A DNA stretch of 64,000 nt from Pseudobacteriovorax sp. (GTDB lineage Bacteria > Bdellovibrionota_B > Oligoflexia > Oligoflexales > Oligoflexaceae): contig JABSRP010000042.1 of NCBI GenBank assembly GCA_013215145.1, positions 1 to 64,000 of the forward strand, written 5' to 3'. Within the stretch, counting starts at the first letter, position 1. Each line of letters begins with the position of its first letter. The position numbers and the translations under genes are program-made. Of the stretch, positions 17,335 through 26,177 are shown in pieces. The notes under the pieces are model-generated. The model was not told where the DNA came from. It ran no database searches and was given only the letters and a program-made list of their open reading frames with translations.

Positions 17335-18552
17335 ATGAAACGAGGAAGTTTGATACATCTTGGCTTCACTTGTCTTTTTTGCATCTTTTGTCTTACTAGC
17401 CTTTCAGGCTGTTTAACGACTTCGGCAAAAAAATTTCAACGGGGTCTTGTGACGAATCACAAGGAATCTGTACTTTCTGGAGTGGACAATTGTAAAATAT
17501 TCTCCCTAAATTTTTACAATCGATGTGTCTACCAGGAGGCTATGGCACTTATTTTTGCTACCGAGGCAAAAGACACAAAAATGGTGAAAAGGCTCCTGAA
17601 GTCTGGAGCCGATGCCAATGGTTTGGCTAGAGCTCGTCCCATCTGTCACGCCGTAATGGAAAATCATATCAGTGGAATAAAACTATTGCTTGAATATGGT
17701 GCCGAAATCAATCCTAACTTAGACACTCAGCCGAGTTTCGAGGACAATATGGCGATTGCTCGCCAGCAGCCCTATAGTCTTGTGGGTTTTTATGATGCCC
17801 AAAATACAAATTCAGATTGGTACTCTTTCAGGCGTCGGAATAAACCCAAACGATGCGTTCCGCTAAACTATGCTGTTCTATTCGGTGATGAATCATTAGT
17901 CAGTTACCTATTGAAAGAGGGCGCTCGACCCAATCGAGATACCATATATTATGCCCTAATGGGCTCCAATCTTAGAGTCCTAAAGAGTTTGCTCGACATG
18001 AAAGTAACCGTCCCCGTGGACGCCTTAAGAGAGTTAGCGGCGGGACAGCATGTACACGCCAAGTATCTCATTGACGCCGGGGCTTCCGTTAAATACGCAG
18101 CGGTGCATCCTGCCGATGTTGATACTTTAAAGCTGCTGTTAAAGCATGGGCTCAATCCGAGGCAGCGCTATGGCAAAAGTCAGTCGACGTTGCTGCACGA
18201 AGCCGCTAAGAGCAGTGTCTCGGCCACAAAAATACTTTTGGAACAGGGGGCGAGCGTCGAGGCAAAAACCGTTATGGTTGATGATCCCATCATTGCTTAT
18301 GCCTTTGGCAAGGGGCGCAAGGTACCTGGTGGTGATACACCGTTACACTATGCTGTTCGGCCAAATGCTGGCACAACTGGTAACTCCTCTCACTTATCAT
18401 TGGATCAAAAAATAGAAATTGTCACCTCTCTATTGGATTTCGGAGCGGATCCAAATCAGCCAAACGAACTGGGTTATTCACCGATTCAAATAGCCAAGGA
18501 GACAAGCCCCAGACTAGCTCAGATCCTAGAGACCTATATCAAAAACCAATAA
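17335..18552 (+). CDS. ankyrin-repeat lipoprotein
   Basis: 405 aa. Lipoprotein signal ending LTSLSGC. At least five ankyrin repeats follow: DTKMVKRLLKSGADANGLARAR, cut here into family-like units such as ISGIKLLLEYGAEINP, DESLVSYLLKEGARPN, TLLHEAAKSSVSATKILLEQGA and TPLHYAVR...IEIVTSLLDFGADPNQ. Ankyrin arrays bind other proteins; the lipid anchor places this one in the periplasm or at the cell surface. The start has only a weak ribosome binding site. Monocistronic. Confidence 0.88.
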   Translation: MKRGSLIHLGFTCLFCIFCLTSLSGCLTTSAKKFQRGLVTNHKESVLSGVDNCKIFSLNFYNRCVYQEAMALIFATEAKDTKMVKRLLKSGADANGLARARPICHAVMENHISGIKLLLEYGAEINPNLDTQPSFEDNMAIARQQPYSLVGFYDAQNTNSDWYSFRRRNKPKRCVPLNYAVLFGDESLVSYLLKEGARPNRDTIYYALMGSNLRVLKSLLDMKVTVPVDALRELAAGQHVHAKYLIDAGASVKYAAVHPADVDTLKLLLKHGLNPRQRYGKSQSTLLHEAAKSSVSATKILLEQGASVEAKTVMVDDPIIAYAFGKGRKVPGGDTPLHYAVRPNAGTTGNSSHLSLDQKIEIVTSLLDFGADPNQPNELGYSPIQIAKETSPRLAQILETYIKNQ

Positions 18553-18789
18553 CTAGTATCGAGCAAGGCGATTGAACTGCTAATAGAATTGGGTATGTCG
18601 AGGCTCGATTCCAATGGAATCTGATGGTTAAAGCTGCCAAAACTTCTAAATACTGTCTAATTCGAGATACGTTAGTCGATGGCTTGCTCCCATGCAGACC
18701 TCTCCCCCCAATATATTTTTGATCTAAAACTAAGTCTATTGTATGTTCCGCAACGTCACTCACAGCAGATTAGTGCAAAGGGCAAATAT

Positions 18790-19419
18790 ATGAATTTCCT
18801 GACAACGTTCCTCTTTTTTATTATGGCTTCAACCATTCCAGGGATTGTCTTTGCCTTGGCCGATGAGCCCACAGACAGCGATCGCATACACTGCCCCGCT
18901 GATGAAAAAACTATTCCTGCCGATTTTGTTGTCGAGACTATAGAAGATAAAGAGCGGCTGCTTTCTGCTGTTTGTATTTTGAGGTTACTCGATACTACTG
19001 TCGATCCGAATAGTTTGATTTTCAGGGAAACGGAACTAAATTTTCCGAATCTTCTCTTTTTAGAAGGGATATCGATTGGCGGAAGTCTGTCTATCCGATC
19101 GTTAGCGTTTCCCAAGTTAATCGAGGTTAATAGTTTAGATCTTGGGTCTCCCAGCTATATCTCTGTCCTCAACCAACTTTCGGTACCCAATTTACGACAA
19201 GCAAGGCAAATCACCTTAGGTTCGATTAATCTACCTTCGGTTTCGTTACCCGTGCTTTCACATTTCGAAAATTTCACCGTTATGGGAGCTGGAGCAAGCT
19301 TCTCTGATCTGACGATACTCATCGATGCCCCAAGCTTAGGCGAGGATTATGCTATTGATGTCGGCTTTGGTAGCATAGTAACCATCAACTGCAGTGGTTG
19401 CGGTTTGCGGAACCTCTAA
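18790..19419 (+). CDS. secreted L-domain-like protein
   Basis: 209 aa from the ATG at 18790; an upstream in-frame extension lacks any signal. Signal peptide MNFLTTFLFFIMASTIPGI, cleaved near VFA-LAD. The mature part has irregular 22-25-residue beta-helix repeats (LNFPNLLFLEGISIGGSLSI, KLIEVNSLDLGS, SVPNLRQARQITLGS, LPVLSHFENFTVMG) and ends in a Cys pair (NCSGCGLRNL). It is the same style as the larger protein at 6055-7350. Possibly a surface recognition protein. Confidence 0.7.
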   Translation: MNFLTTFLFFIMASTIPGIVFALADEPTDSDRIHCPADEKTIPADFVVETIEDKERLLSAVCILRLLDTTVDPNSLIFRETELNFPNLLFLEGISIGGSLSIRSLAFPKLIEVNSLDLGSPSYISVLNQLSVPNLRQARQITLGSINLPSVSLPVLSHFENFTVMGAGASFSDLTILIDAPSLGEDYAIDVGFGSIVTINCSGCGLRNL

Positions 19420-19421
19420 AT

Positions 19422-19455
19422 AGCCACCCGGGCGGGTGTATGGGAGGCTTTTTTA
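19422..19455. terminator. terminator between convergent genes
   Basis: CACCCG pairs with CGGGTG and, outside it, AGCC (19422-19425) with GGCT (19446-19449), followed by six T. It lies just after the L-domain-like gene and overlaps the stop of the convergent GNAT gene. Confidence 0.75.
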
Positions 19456-19905
19456 ATCGCCGGACTTTTGGTAGATATCTGGGATTTTGATCTCCATCCA
19501 ATTATCAAAATCCTTTATAACTTTGAAGCCAAACCTTTCATAGAGAGAGTGGGCATCCTTGGTTCCGAGGCAAAATCGTCTGAGTCCCTGAAGATCTGGG
19601 TGTATCATAACAGCTTCTATTAGGGTTTTGGAATAACCATGACCTCGATGCTCTTCATGGATGAATACATCGCCCAAATAGGCGAAGGTTGCGTAATCTG
19701 TGACAACTCTAGCGAAGCCGACTTGGATTTTTGAGAGATAAGCCCCAAAACATAGCGAATGCTCTAAAGATCTATCAAAAGTCTCTCTTGGTATTCCCTT
19801 GGCCCAATAGCTGTTGCGAATCGATTGATGTGTCCAATCAAAGTCCAAAAGACTGGTGTCGGTGCTAATTGTGAGTCCATGTTGTTGAATTTGGTATGTC
19901 TGCAT
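19453..19905 (-). CDS. GNAT-family N-acetyltransferase
   Basis: 150 aa, a single GNAT domain. The acetyl-CoA-binding motif A is VFIHEEHRGHGYSKTLIEAV, with the R-G-H-G-Y pyrophosphate loop; the later strand LRRFCLGTKDAHSLYERFGF carries the typical YERFGF ending. It is soluble and cytoplasmic, with no signal peptide. The acceptor substrate (small molecule or protein amine) cannot be told from sequence. It stands alone. Confidence 0.9.
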   Translation of the reverse strand: MQTYQIQQHGLTISTDTSLLDFDWTHQSIRNSYWAKGIPRETFDRSLEHSLCFGAYLSKIQVGFARVVTDYATFAYLGDVFIHEEHRGHGYSKTLIEAVMIHPDLQGLRRFCLGTKDAHSLYERFGFKVIKDFDNWMEIKIPDIYQKSGD

Positions 19906-20037
19906 AGGAAGAGGCTTTCAAAATTTGCAGGTAAATGGAATGTTCTTTTACCGAATTGATATTACATCAAAAAACTACGCTACGATAGTAAAAGGGTTTT
20001 TAATGCCAATAGGGATCGTTTCTATGACAAGCACCCC

Positions 20038-20077
20038 TTAACGATTTAACGACTTAACGATTTAGCGATTTAACGAC
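20038..20077. repeat. five tandem copies of an 8-bp unit
   Basis: TTAACGAT, TTAACGAC, TTAACGAT, TTAGCGAT, TTAACGAC in direct succession, in the 367-bp intergenic region between the divergent GNAT and exported-protein genes. It may be a slippage-prone spacer or a set of operator half-sites. Nothing else notable in 19906-20272. Confidence 0.8.
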
Positions 20078-20272
20078 AAAGGCTGTGTGACAGCAAAAGG
20101 AAGTTAGCAAAGACGCGACATCGTATCTTTACTTAAGCTCCCTTCATAGTAGATAGCCTATGAATGGCTATCATCATGGTAATTAGCCTTCTTTATTCTC
20201 TACTGTTCTAATAGGCTCAAGACTTGCCATCAGATATACTAAGAATCATAAAAACCAATAAGGATTTAAATC

Positions 20273-20881
20273 ATGATCACCTATGTACGAGCACTTTTTT
20301 TGTTATCGGTTGTAAATCTGCTTCTTTTTTCTTCTAGTTTGGCGCTAGCACAGAAATCTAAGATGATATATTTTCCTGAGATTCCCAAAGGTTTTAATAC
20401 AGAAGTCAATCAACTACCTCCTGGGTTTGCCCCCGCTATGAAAAGTAGTGGCAAGCTTGAGTTGCTCTTCTCTCCTGGAATGTTCAATCCTAAGGCGAAG
20501 GACTTTTTTTCCTACGTGTTTGTTTGGGCGCTGGATCGGGACAGTCACCTATCGTTATCGGAGATGACATCCGAGCTGAAAATCTATTACCAAGGTCTTC
20601 AGGAGGCTGTGAGTAAAAAACAAATTATCAATAAGGTCAACGTTGATTTAAAGAGCCTGTCATCGGATAATAAGTCCTCCGACATTAAGGAATACGAAGG
20701 CCATATTCGTTGTATTGAGCCGTTTCAATCAAAAAAAGCGCAAACACTGAAGTTAAAGATTGTATCGAGACAGTGTCCCAAGCAAAAAAGACTTGTGGCG
20801 AAATTTATGGTAGCGCCAGCGAGCAAAGCCTCCGCATCATGGCCTATGTTGAAGGGGATCAAATGGAAGCCCTGTCCCTAA
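20273..20881 (+). CDS. secreted protein of unknown function
   Basis: 202 aa with AAGGA upstream of the ATG. Signal peptide (MITYVRALFLLSVVNLLLF, cleaved after LALA-QKS). The mature protein is basic, has two Cys (IRCIEPF, RQCPKQK) and a compact alpha/beta look (LELLFSPGMFNPKAKDFFSY, EMTSELKIYYQGLQEAV). I recognise the general type from secreted proteins of unknown function in other proteobacteria but cannot name a family. Convergent with the next gene. Confidence 0.7.
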   Translation: MITYVRALFLLSVVNLLLFSSSLALAQKSKMIYFPEIPKGFNTEVNQLPPGFAPAMKSSGKLELLFSPGMFNPKAKDFFSYVFVWALDRDSHLSLSEMTSELKIYYQGLQEAVSKKQIINKVNVDLKSLSSDNKSSDIKEYEGHIRCIEPFQSKKAQTLKLKIVSRQCPKQKRLVAKFMVAPASKASASWPMLKGIKWKPCP

Positions 20882-20918
20882 AAACTGTCCCATGTAGCAA
20901 AAGGCTTTGCGGTCTAAA

Positions 20919-21392
20919 TTATCTGGTAAAGATACACTTTTGATTATTGCTAAATCGAAAGCTATCAAGGCCCATCGTTGAGGAGGCTGGAGTATTATGG
21001 AACACCAATAGTTCCGATACGATCCGATCGCCTTCCAGTCTATCAACAGCTGTGATCTGAACCCCTTGAATTTCAAAATGGGAATACAGGGTGTTCCCAG
21101 TCAAGTAGTGGTCGATGATTCCAGGTTTTTCATCGAGCTGATAATGGCCTCTGGCTTGATTAACTGTGTTCATTTGATAGTCGCGACCAAACCTTGACCA
21201 AACATAGCTTTCGGTCCCAGGTATGCTTTCGATTTTTAGCGATCCTCGAAACCCATCAGTTGGGTTTTGCCCTGGTCTGTTATTTTGACAATTTCCCTGC
21301 CAATCGCCTTGCCAGTCTTCTAGTCCGGCTGAATATGATATTATTGAGAGTGTTAGGGCTAAGACAGATGGGATTAACATAGTTGCTTTCAT
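20919..21392 (-). CDS. secreted lipocalin-like hypothetical protein
   Basis: 157 aa with AAGGAG upstream of the ATG. Signal peptide MKATMLIPSVLALTLSIIS. The mature part opens with a repeated W-G motif (DWQGDWQGNCQN) and continues as beta strands (GSLKIESIPG, YVWSRFGRDY, GHYQLDEKPG, LYSHFEIQGVQITAVDRL) with one Cys pair. This resembles small beta-barrel proteins such as the DUF1579/lipocalin-like group, but the match is by overall pattern only. Confidence 0.65.
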   Translation of the reverse strand: MKATMLIPSVLALTLSIISYSAGLEDWQGDWQGNCQNNRPGQNPTDGFRGSLKIESIPGTESYVWSRFGRDYQMNTVNQARGHYQLDEKPGIIDHYLTGNTLYSHFEIQGVQITAVDRLEGDRIVSELLVFHNTPASSTMGLDSFRFSNNQKCIFTR

Positions 21393-21893
21393 AGGTATTC
21401 TCCTTTGGGTTCATGTTTAGAAATACGAAACAGCTAAGACTAAAACCGATCAGTCGACCCGCCAAACAACTCTCGATTCATAGCTATCTACCTCTCCATT
21501 ATCGTCTAGTTAAAACAATTAACTTATACGTAAGGGGTTCGTCTTAAGTCCTTTGGGTCATGTCGTGGTTCTTTTACACTTAGTGTTTTAGTAGTCCTAG
21601 CATACGGATAAGGCAACTTTCATCATAATCTATGAAGCTGAGAAGATTTCATCAAGCTGCGGAGCGTCTTTTTAGAAACGATGTGATTCATGTTTTGTGC
21701 CACAACTGGCAAGCTTTATTTGATGGCTACAACTTTTTGGTAGACATGGTCAGGTTTGGTTGCGTCAAAATAGTCGCTAGGACTCATGTCCCATGATGTC
21801 CCCTAGGATTGTTAGACCTCACCATTCCTTGCTGTTATCACTTAGGAGAGCTGGACATAACCAGCTATCAACTCGTAACACAAGGATGTATCC
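21393..21893. other. 501-bp divergent intergenic region
   Basis: Lies between a reverse-strand and a forward-strand gene, so it should hold both promoters. No repeats, RNA gene or clear operator seen. A 77-codon forward frame from 21809 overlaps the next gene's start and is a shadow. Confidence 0.45.
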
Positions 21894-22775
21894 ATGAAAA
21901 ATTTTGCAAAAATCACTCTATTAGGATGTTTACTCGGGGCCTCTTCGATCTCGTTGTCGCAGGCAAGTCTCGGTCAGACTTCCGACCTCACCATCGACGC
22001 ACAGGTCAATGGCTATACTGCCGAACTGGTTGCCTACAATGAAGGCGCCTTCTTACAGTTAAGTGGCAAAGAGTGGGTTCAAACCACTCCTTCTTACAAC
22101 TTTCCCTTCGTTGAGACCCATCGCGATGAGTGGTCGGTCTACCTAAAGGCGACAGATCGCAACGTTAGGATTCAGCTTGATCTTTGGACTTCGGAAGTCA
22201 AGTATTCCGATAGCTCTCAGAGTTTTGTGCTTTTTGATATCACGACTGCAGATCCTACTAGGATTAATGGTTGGATGGCTCAGAAAGCAGTGGTTCCGGA
22301 TGCGGCCTTTGTTCAAATCGGACGAAACACTTGGGTGCAAAACACCGATACCTACAGCTTTCCGTTTGAAGAGACTCATCGCGATGAGTGGTCGGTTTAC
22401 CTCAAAGCTACGGACAGACGTGACGTCTCGATCCAACTGGATTATTGGACCAAAGAGGTGATCTATCGCTCTGGCAGTCAAGAGTTCGTTCTTTACCGTA
22501 TTGAAGATGCACAGCCCAATCGCCAAAATGGTTGGACGGTTCGCGAAGTCGAGTTCAATGGCGGATTCTACCGGCAAACAGCTCGGGGTGAGTGGACCGA
22601 AAGTAACCGCTTCGCTTTCGAAGAGACTCATCGCGATGTGTGGTCTGTGTACCTTAAGTCTACGGATCGGCCGGGAGTCTTTATCCAGCTAGATCTTTGG
22701 ACCAAGGAAGTCAAATACAAGGCACCAAATACTGACGGTTATATTGTCCTGTATAAGATTGCTGATGCTGACTAG
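21894..22775 (+). CDS. secreted protein with three ETHRDEWSVYL repeats
   Basis: 293 aa. Signal peptide ending near SQA-SLG. The mature protein is three tandem repeats of about 80 residues, each with F-x-ETHRDEWSVYLK-x-TDR, then IQLDLWTKEVKY and a closing strand VLYxI. Repeat boundaries are about residues 35-120, 121-205 and 206-290. Similar EWSVYL modules occur in secreted proteins of several phyla, but I know of no assigned function. The high identity between repeats points to recent internal duplication. A good terminator follows. Confidence 0.8.
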   Translation: MKNFAKITLLGCLLGASSISLSQASLGQTSDLTIDAQVNGYTAELVAYNEGAFLQLSGKEWVQTTPSYNFPFVETHRDEWSVYLKATDRNVRIQLDLWTSEVKYSDSSQSFVLFDITTADPTRINGWMAQKAVVPDAAFVQIGRNTWVQNTDTYSFPFEETHRDEWSVYLKATDRRDVSIQLDYWTKEVIYRSGSQEFVLYRIEDAQPNRQNGWTVREVEFNGGFYRQTARGEWTESNRFAFEETHRDVWSVYLKSTDRPGVFIQLDLWTKEVKYKAPNTDGYIVLYKIADAD

Positions 22776-22808
22776 CCTAGCGGTCTAAGTACAGTTTATC
22801 GATAAATT

Positions 22809-22842
22809 TGCCATTCTGATTGATTCGTGAATGGCATTTTTA
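22809..22842 (+). terminator. rho-independent terminator
   Basis: TGCCATTC (22809-22816) pairs with GAATGGCA (22829-22836), followed by five T. It ends the triplicate-repeat protein gene. Confidence 0.85.
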
Positions 22843-22946
22843 TTGGTTTAATTTTTGCTTAATTTGTCGCTGGTTTATTGCTTAGAGAATTTGTTGCTGA
22901 TAATAATAACTCCAAATTAGTTTGTACCTAATTTGAAGGAGGCTGA

Positions 22947-23720
22947 ATGAGACTATTGACGCTATTATTTTTGCTAGCCTTTGCGATACCCGTACTTGCC
23001 AGAAACGGCCCGATCGTCTGTGACCCTATTGAAGACGAATGCAATAACGACGACATACCTACAACTGGCAGACCAACCGTAACTCCCCCGCCAGAGCCAA
23101 TTGAAATAAACTCCGCAGCTGAGTTTTGTTTTGAACTAGGCTGTGTACTTCTGGATGTAAACGCTGTCACTTCAAAGGTCATTGTCTACACGACTGAAAG
23201 AGATATTTTTAATTTCTTCATCTTTTCTGACACCCGCAGTGCAATGGCTTACTCCATAACCGCCGCTTTGATCACAAAGAACGAGTATAAAATCAGAAGA
23301 AGTCTTAGATCTGAAGAACTCCAAAAAGACATAGATAAGTTGGAGTCTGAAGGATACGAATTCACAGACTACTTGAAATGTATAACTAACGGAGTTGGCT
23401 GCGGACAGGCCTTACAGAGTGTTAGAAGTCCTTGGGGGGCAGCGCTTGCGTTGGTGACCTGCTTTAGTTTGATCGTTGAGTGTAGACAACTAGACTTGGA
23501 AGACAAGCAGCGACTGGAAAAAATCGATAAGCTCAAGGCGGAGTTAAACAAGGAACTTGAGAACGAAGCAAACTATAACTCTTGGGAACCAGCTGATTTG
23601 CCAGCAATCCCTTCTGAGCCATCGATAAATTTTGGTGTAAATGGTATTGAATGTTTTGCTGAAACCTGGTGTCTCAACGGACAATACTGTCAGAAAATAA
23701 CTACCTGTGAGGCTAAGTGA
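22947..23720 (+). CDS. exported hypothetical protein, paralogue of the next gene
   Basis: 257 aa. Signal peptide MRLLTLLFLLAFAIPVLA. The mature part has an N-terminal acidic, Cys-containing stretch (CDPIEDECNND), then a domain (FCFELGCVLLDVNAVTSKVIVYTT to EYKIRRS, with long stretches between) that aligns with the whole of the next gene's product. After it come a hydrophobic segment (WGAALALVTCFSLIVECR) and a charged coiled coil, and the protein ends in a Cys-rich tail (CFAETWCLNGQYC). Function unknown. Confidence 0.7.
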   Translation: MRLLTLLFLLAFAIPVLARNGPIVCDPIEDECNNDDIPTTGRPTVTPPPEPIEINSAAEFCFELGCVLLDVNAVTSKVIVYTTERDIFNFFIFSDTRSAMAYSITAALITKNEYKIRRSLRSEELQKDIDKLESEGYEFTDYLKCITNGVGCGQALQSVRSPWGAALALVTCFSLIVECRQLDLEDKQRLEKIDKLKAELNKELENEANYNSWEPADLPAIPSEPSINFGVNGIECFAETWCLNGQYCQKITTCEAK

Positions 23721-24148
23721 TGATGAAGTTTATGATTGTGTTAGGGGTTCTGGTCTTTCAAAGTCAAGCTGCTCATGCCTTGCAGACGAAGATAGATAGA
23801 AACTTTGAGTCTGTAGAGGAATACAAGGAGTTTCGTTCGAAAAGTTCGGGCGTCATTATTTCGGATAGGTCTGTGGAACTATGTGCCGGTAGCATCTGTT
23901 TCATTACTGAGCTAGATGAGCTTTCAAACACGGCAAGGCTTTATACTGACAACGCTTCGCTTGAGCCGTACTTCGGATTTGTTTCTTCCATTTTCAAATA
24001 CTACCAAAGGTTCTTCGGAGGCGATGAACAACTGAAAACGATGGAGATAGAATTCACATTGGTGACTGAAGGCGAATACGCCCTGCGGAAAAGCTATGTC
24101 AATCATGTGTATAACGAAGAAACTCAGGATATTGAGCCTATTAAATAA
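23720..24148 (+). CDS. exported hypothetical protein, short paralogue of the upstream gene
   Basis: 142 aa. The ATG at 23720 overlaps the upstream stop and has GAGG 7 nt before it. Signal peptide MMKFMIVLGVLVFQSQAAHA. The mature domain (SVELCAGSICFITELDELSN, RLYTDNASLEPYFGFV, TLVTEGEYALRKS) matches residues about 55-125 of the upstream protein, so the pair arose by duplication and stayed in one operon. Function unknown. A terminator follows. Confidence 0.7.
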   Translation: MMKFMIVLGVLVFQSQAAHALQTKIDRNFESVEEYKEFRSKSSGVIISDRSVELCAGSICFITELDELSNTARLYTDNASLEPYFGFVSSIFKYYQRFFGGDEQLKTMEIEFTLVTEGEYALRKSYVNHVYNEETQDIEPIK

Positions 24149-24170
24149 CACTGTTTCTTAATGAAATTTG

Positions 24171-24205
24171 ACCCTGCTGCCATAATGGTTTGCGGGGTTT
24201 TTTTA
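24171..24205 (+). terminator. rho-independent terminator
   Basis: ACCCTGC (24171-24177) pairs with GCGGGGT (24192-24198, one G-U pair) and is followed by a run of T. It ends the paralogous pair. Confidence 0.75.
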
Positions 24206-24412
24206 TTTGAGATTAAGAGATATTCTCTCCTACGTCCTGTCCAATGAGAGTTTCCACCTGTCATTTAAAATCAAGCTAAAAAAGTGACAGGCAAAAACCT
24301 TTCAGTATTGATCCGATTCATAGCCTTAAAGTCAATTTGCAAACCCAAAAACTAGCAAATACCAAGAAAATACGTCAAAGTATTGGTATGCATATTTTAC
24401 GTTGGCGATTAT

Positions 24413-25425
24413 ATGTTCGGAAAACTTCCTGTTCGTCTCATCATCCTAAGCAGCATGTTAAGCCTGGCCCCCAAGGCTTACGGGGACCGAAACGAGCTCA
24501 CAAGTTATCTCAGCGGCGGCGGCCGCGAGACCTTCTCTGCTTTGGTGATGCACAAGGGCGAAACCCTTTACCAGCTTCCCACTGATGGCTCTCGCTCCCA
24601 GCGAAAGTATGTTGCCTGGTCCTTAGCGAAAGCTGTAGTGAATGCTTTGGTGGAAGCTCATATTCAAAAAGGCCTGATACCAAATATCGATGTGACCCTC
24701 GGCAATATCGGAATGTCTGATGTGAGGTTAGCCCATGCCTTAGGGATGTCCACCTGCAGGCGCTGGAAAGAGGTCTATGATGACAACATCATCCAAAGCG
24801 ATCCCATTGCCATGCTTTACGGTGAGGGCTATCAAGACACCGCGAGTTACGTGACCGAAAGACCTAAACTCAGAGGTTGCAAACCAGGAGAGGACTGGAA
24901 ATACTCAAGCGGGAACTCCAACCTAGTCATGGCCTATCTCAAAGCCCTACGCCCCAGCGGATACGATAATATGCCCTGGGATTTTCTGTTTAATCCACTG
25001 CGGATGTCACAGACCACCCTGGAAAGGGATTTGTCGGGGACCTTTGTGGGCTCATCGTTTCTTTTTTCCACCGCCAGGGATATGGCAAGTCTAGGAATGC
25101 TTTATCTCGATGGTGGCCGCGTCGGCGATCAGCAGGTGTTCTCAAAAGAGTGGGCAGAGCTAGCAGGAAACAAAACCCCTACAAAAGCCTAAGCGTGCGC
25201 GGCGGCCAGCAAGGTTGGAGCCCCGGCTATCATTTCTGGAACAACAGCGAAGGCGGCCTACCCCAGGTCCCAAGAGATGCCTTCTGGAGCTGGGGTGTGT
25301 GGGGGCAGTTTCTGATTATGGTTCCGTCTAAAGAGCTAGTGATTGTGAGGTTTGGCAATGAAGCAGACGAAAACTTTGATCTCAACCAGTTTATCCCGAA
25401 AGTTCTCACTATTTTGCCTAGCTAG
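24413..25425 (+). pseudogene. beta-lactamase-fold serine hydrolase, frameshifted
   Basis: The first frame (24413-25192) encodes a signal peptide and most of a COG1680-type hydrolase: the S-x-x-K motif in WSLAKAV, Tyr motif KYSSGNSNLV and LFSTARDMASLGMLYL. It ends abruptly at NKTPTKA. The C-terminal strands continue in another frame up to 25425, with GGQQGWSPGYHF and the family's last motif WGVWGQFLIMVP. The switch falls near 25155-25195, in a stretch rich in A and C runs (AAAACCCC, ACAAAAG). If read through, the enzyme would be complete, about 337 aa. It may be a true pseudogene, a base-calling error or, less likely, programmed frameshifting. The family hydrolyses amides, esters or beta-lactams. 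Confidence 0.8.
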
Positions 25426-25732
25426 TCTGGTCCTAGCGAGCGGGCTGTTTGGGTGCAAATCAGTAAAAGACGAAACCCCAGAAGACAGTAGCCTATCAGC
25501 CATCAACATCAATATCCCAAAGATCTCGAGCCGCTTCACCGCAAAATCGATGTGCTCCTGCTTTTTCGTGATGAAAATCCCCACCGACGAAAACGGAAAA
25601 ACCTACTGCGAGCGCATCTTCGGCAAAGATCCCAACATCAGCAACTATTCCATAGACACCGAAGACAAAAGCGTCACAGCAGCCCTCAAAGTGCCCATAG
25701 TCGATGCCGGTGGCGGGCCGTTTAAAGCGTAA
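25358..25732 (+). CDS. small lipoprotein overlapping the hydrolase gene
   Basis: 124 aa from the ATG at 25358 (GAGG upstream). It overlaps the last 68 bp of the hydrolase reading frame. Lipobox LFGC after a hydrophobic stretch (FCLASLVLASGLFGC). The mature part is polar with a Cys cluster (MCSCFF, YCERIFG). The overlap and the ribosome binding site inside the hydrolase imply coupled expression. No family recognised. Confidence 0.65.
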   Translation: MKQTKTLISTSLSRKFSLFCLASLVLASGLFGCKSVKDETPEDSSLSAININIPKISSRFTAKSMCSCFFVMKIPTDENGKTYCERIFGKDPNISNYSIDTEDKSVTAALKVPIVDAGGGPFKA

Positions 25733-25865
25733 GCGATTTTTGTGAATGAGCGCTATGGTTGTCAGCTTATCTAGGTTTTCAAAACTAAATTTAGAGCTGT
25801 TCGATATCTCTTTTCGTCGACTTTCAAATCAGGACTAGAAGGGTTTGCATGCCCAGCCAGCTATC

Positions 25866-25910
25866 AACTCACAACCAGTTAAATCCCTCTTAACTCACAA
25901 TCAGTTAATT
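25866..25910. repeat. two imperfect 18-bp direct repeats, 26 bp apart
   Basis: AACTCACAACCAGTTAAA at 25866 and AACTCACAATCAGTTAAT at 25892, differing at two positions. They lie in the 445-bp convergent intergenic region before palindromic element 2. Confidence 0.7.
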
Positions 25911-25960
25911 CTCGCTTTTTTGCGCTAGAATTTCGAATTCTAGAACATATCTCACATATG

Positions 25961-26160
25961 ATCGGTTTTAAGATTTGCGATTTTATATCTAAGATTTTAC
26001 CTTAATTAAAATTCCATACACGTTGTCAAAACTTATGGAGCCGAAGTAATAAATACATCCAAAAGAAAATAATCCATTGAGTCGCAATGTTTTGACAACG
26101 TGTATGGAATTTTAATTAAGGTAAAATCTTAGATATAAAATCGCAAATCTTAAAACTGAT
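25961..26160 (+). repeat. private-arm palindrome with 66-bp core, element 2
   Basis: The core at 26028-26093 reads AAAACTTATGGAGCCGA, 34 nt, then GAGTCGCAATGTTTT. It has the longest arms of the family: 25961-26027 and 26094-26160, complementary at 66 of 67 positions, the one exception being a G-T pair. The element starts 18 bp past the end of the hybrid kinase gene and lies between convergent genes. The arms are AT-rich and not seen elsewhere in the window. Confidence 0.92.
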
Positions 26161-26177
26161 TCCAAGAATAATTCTTT

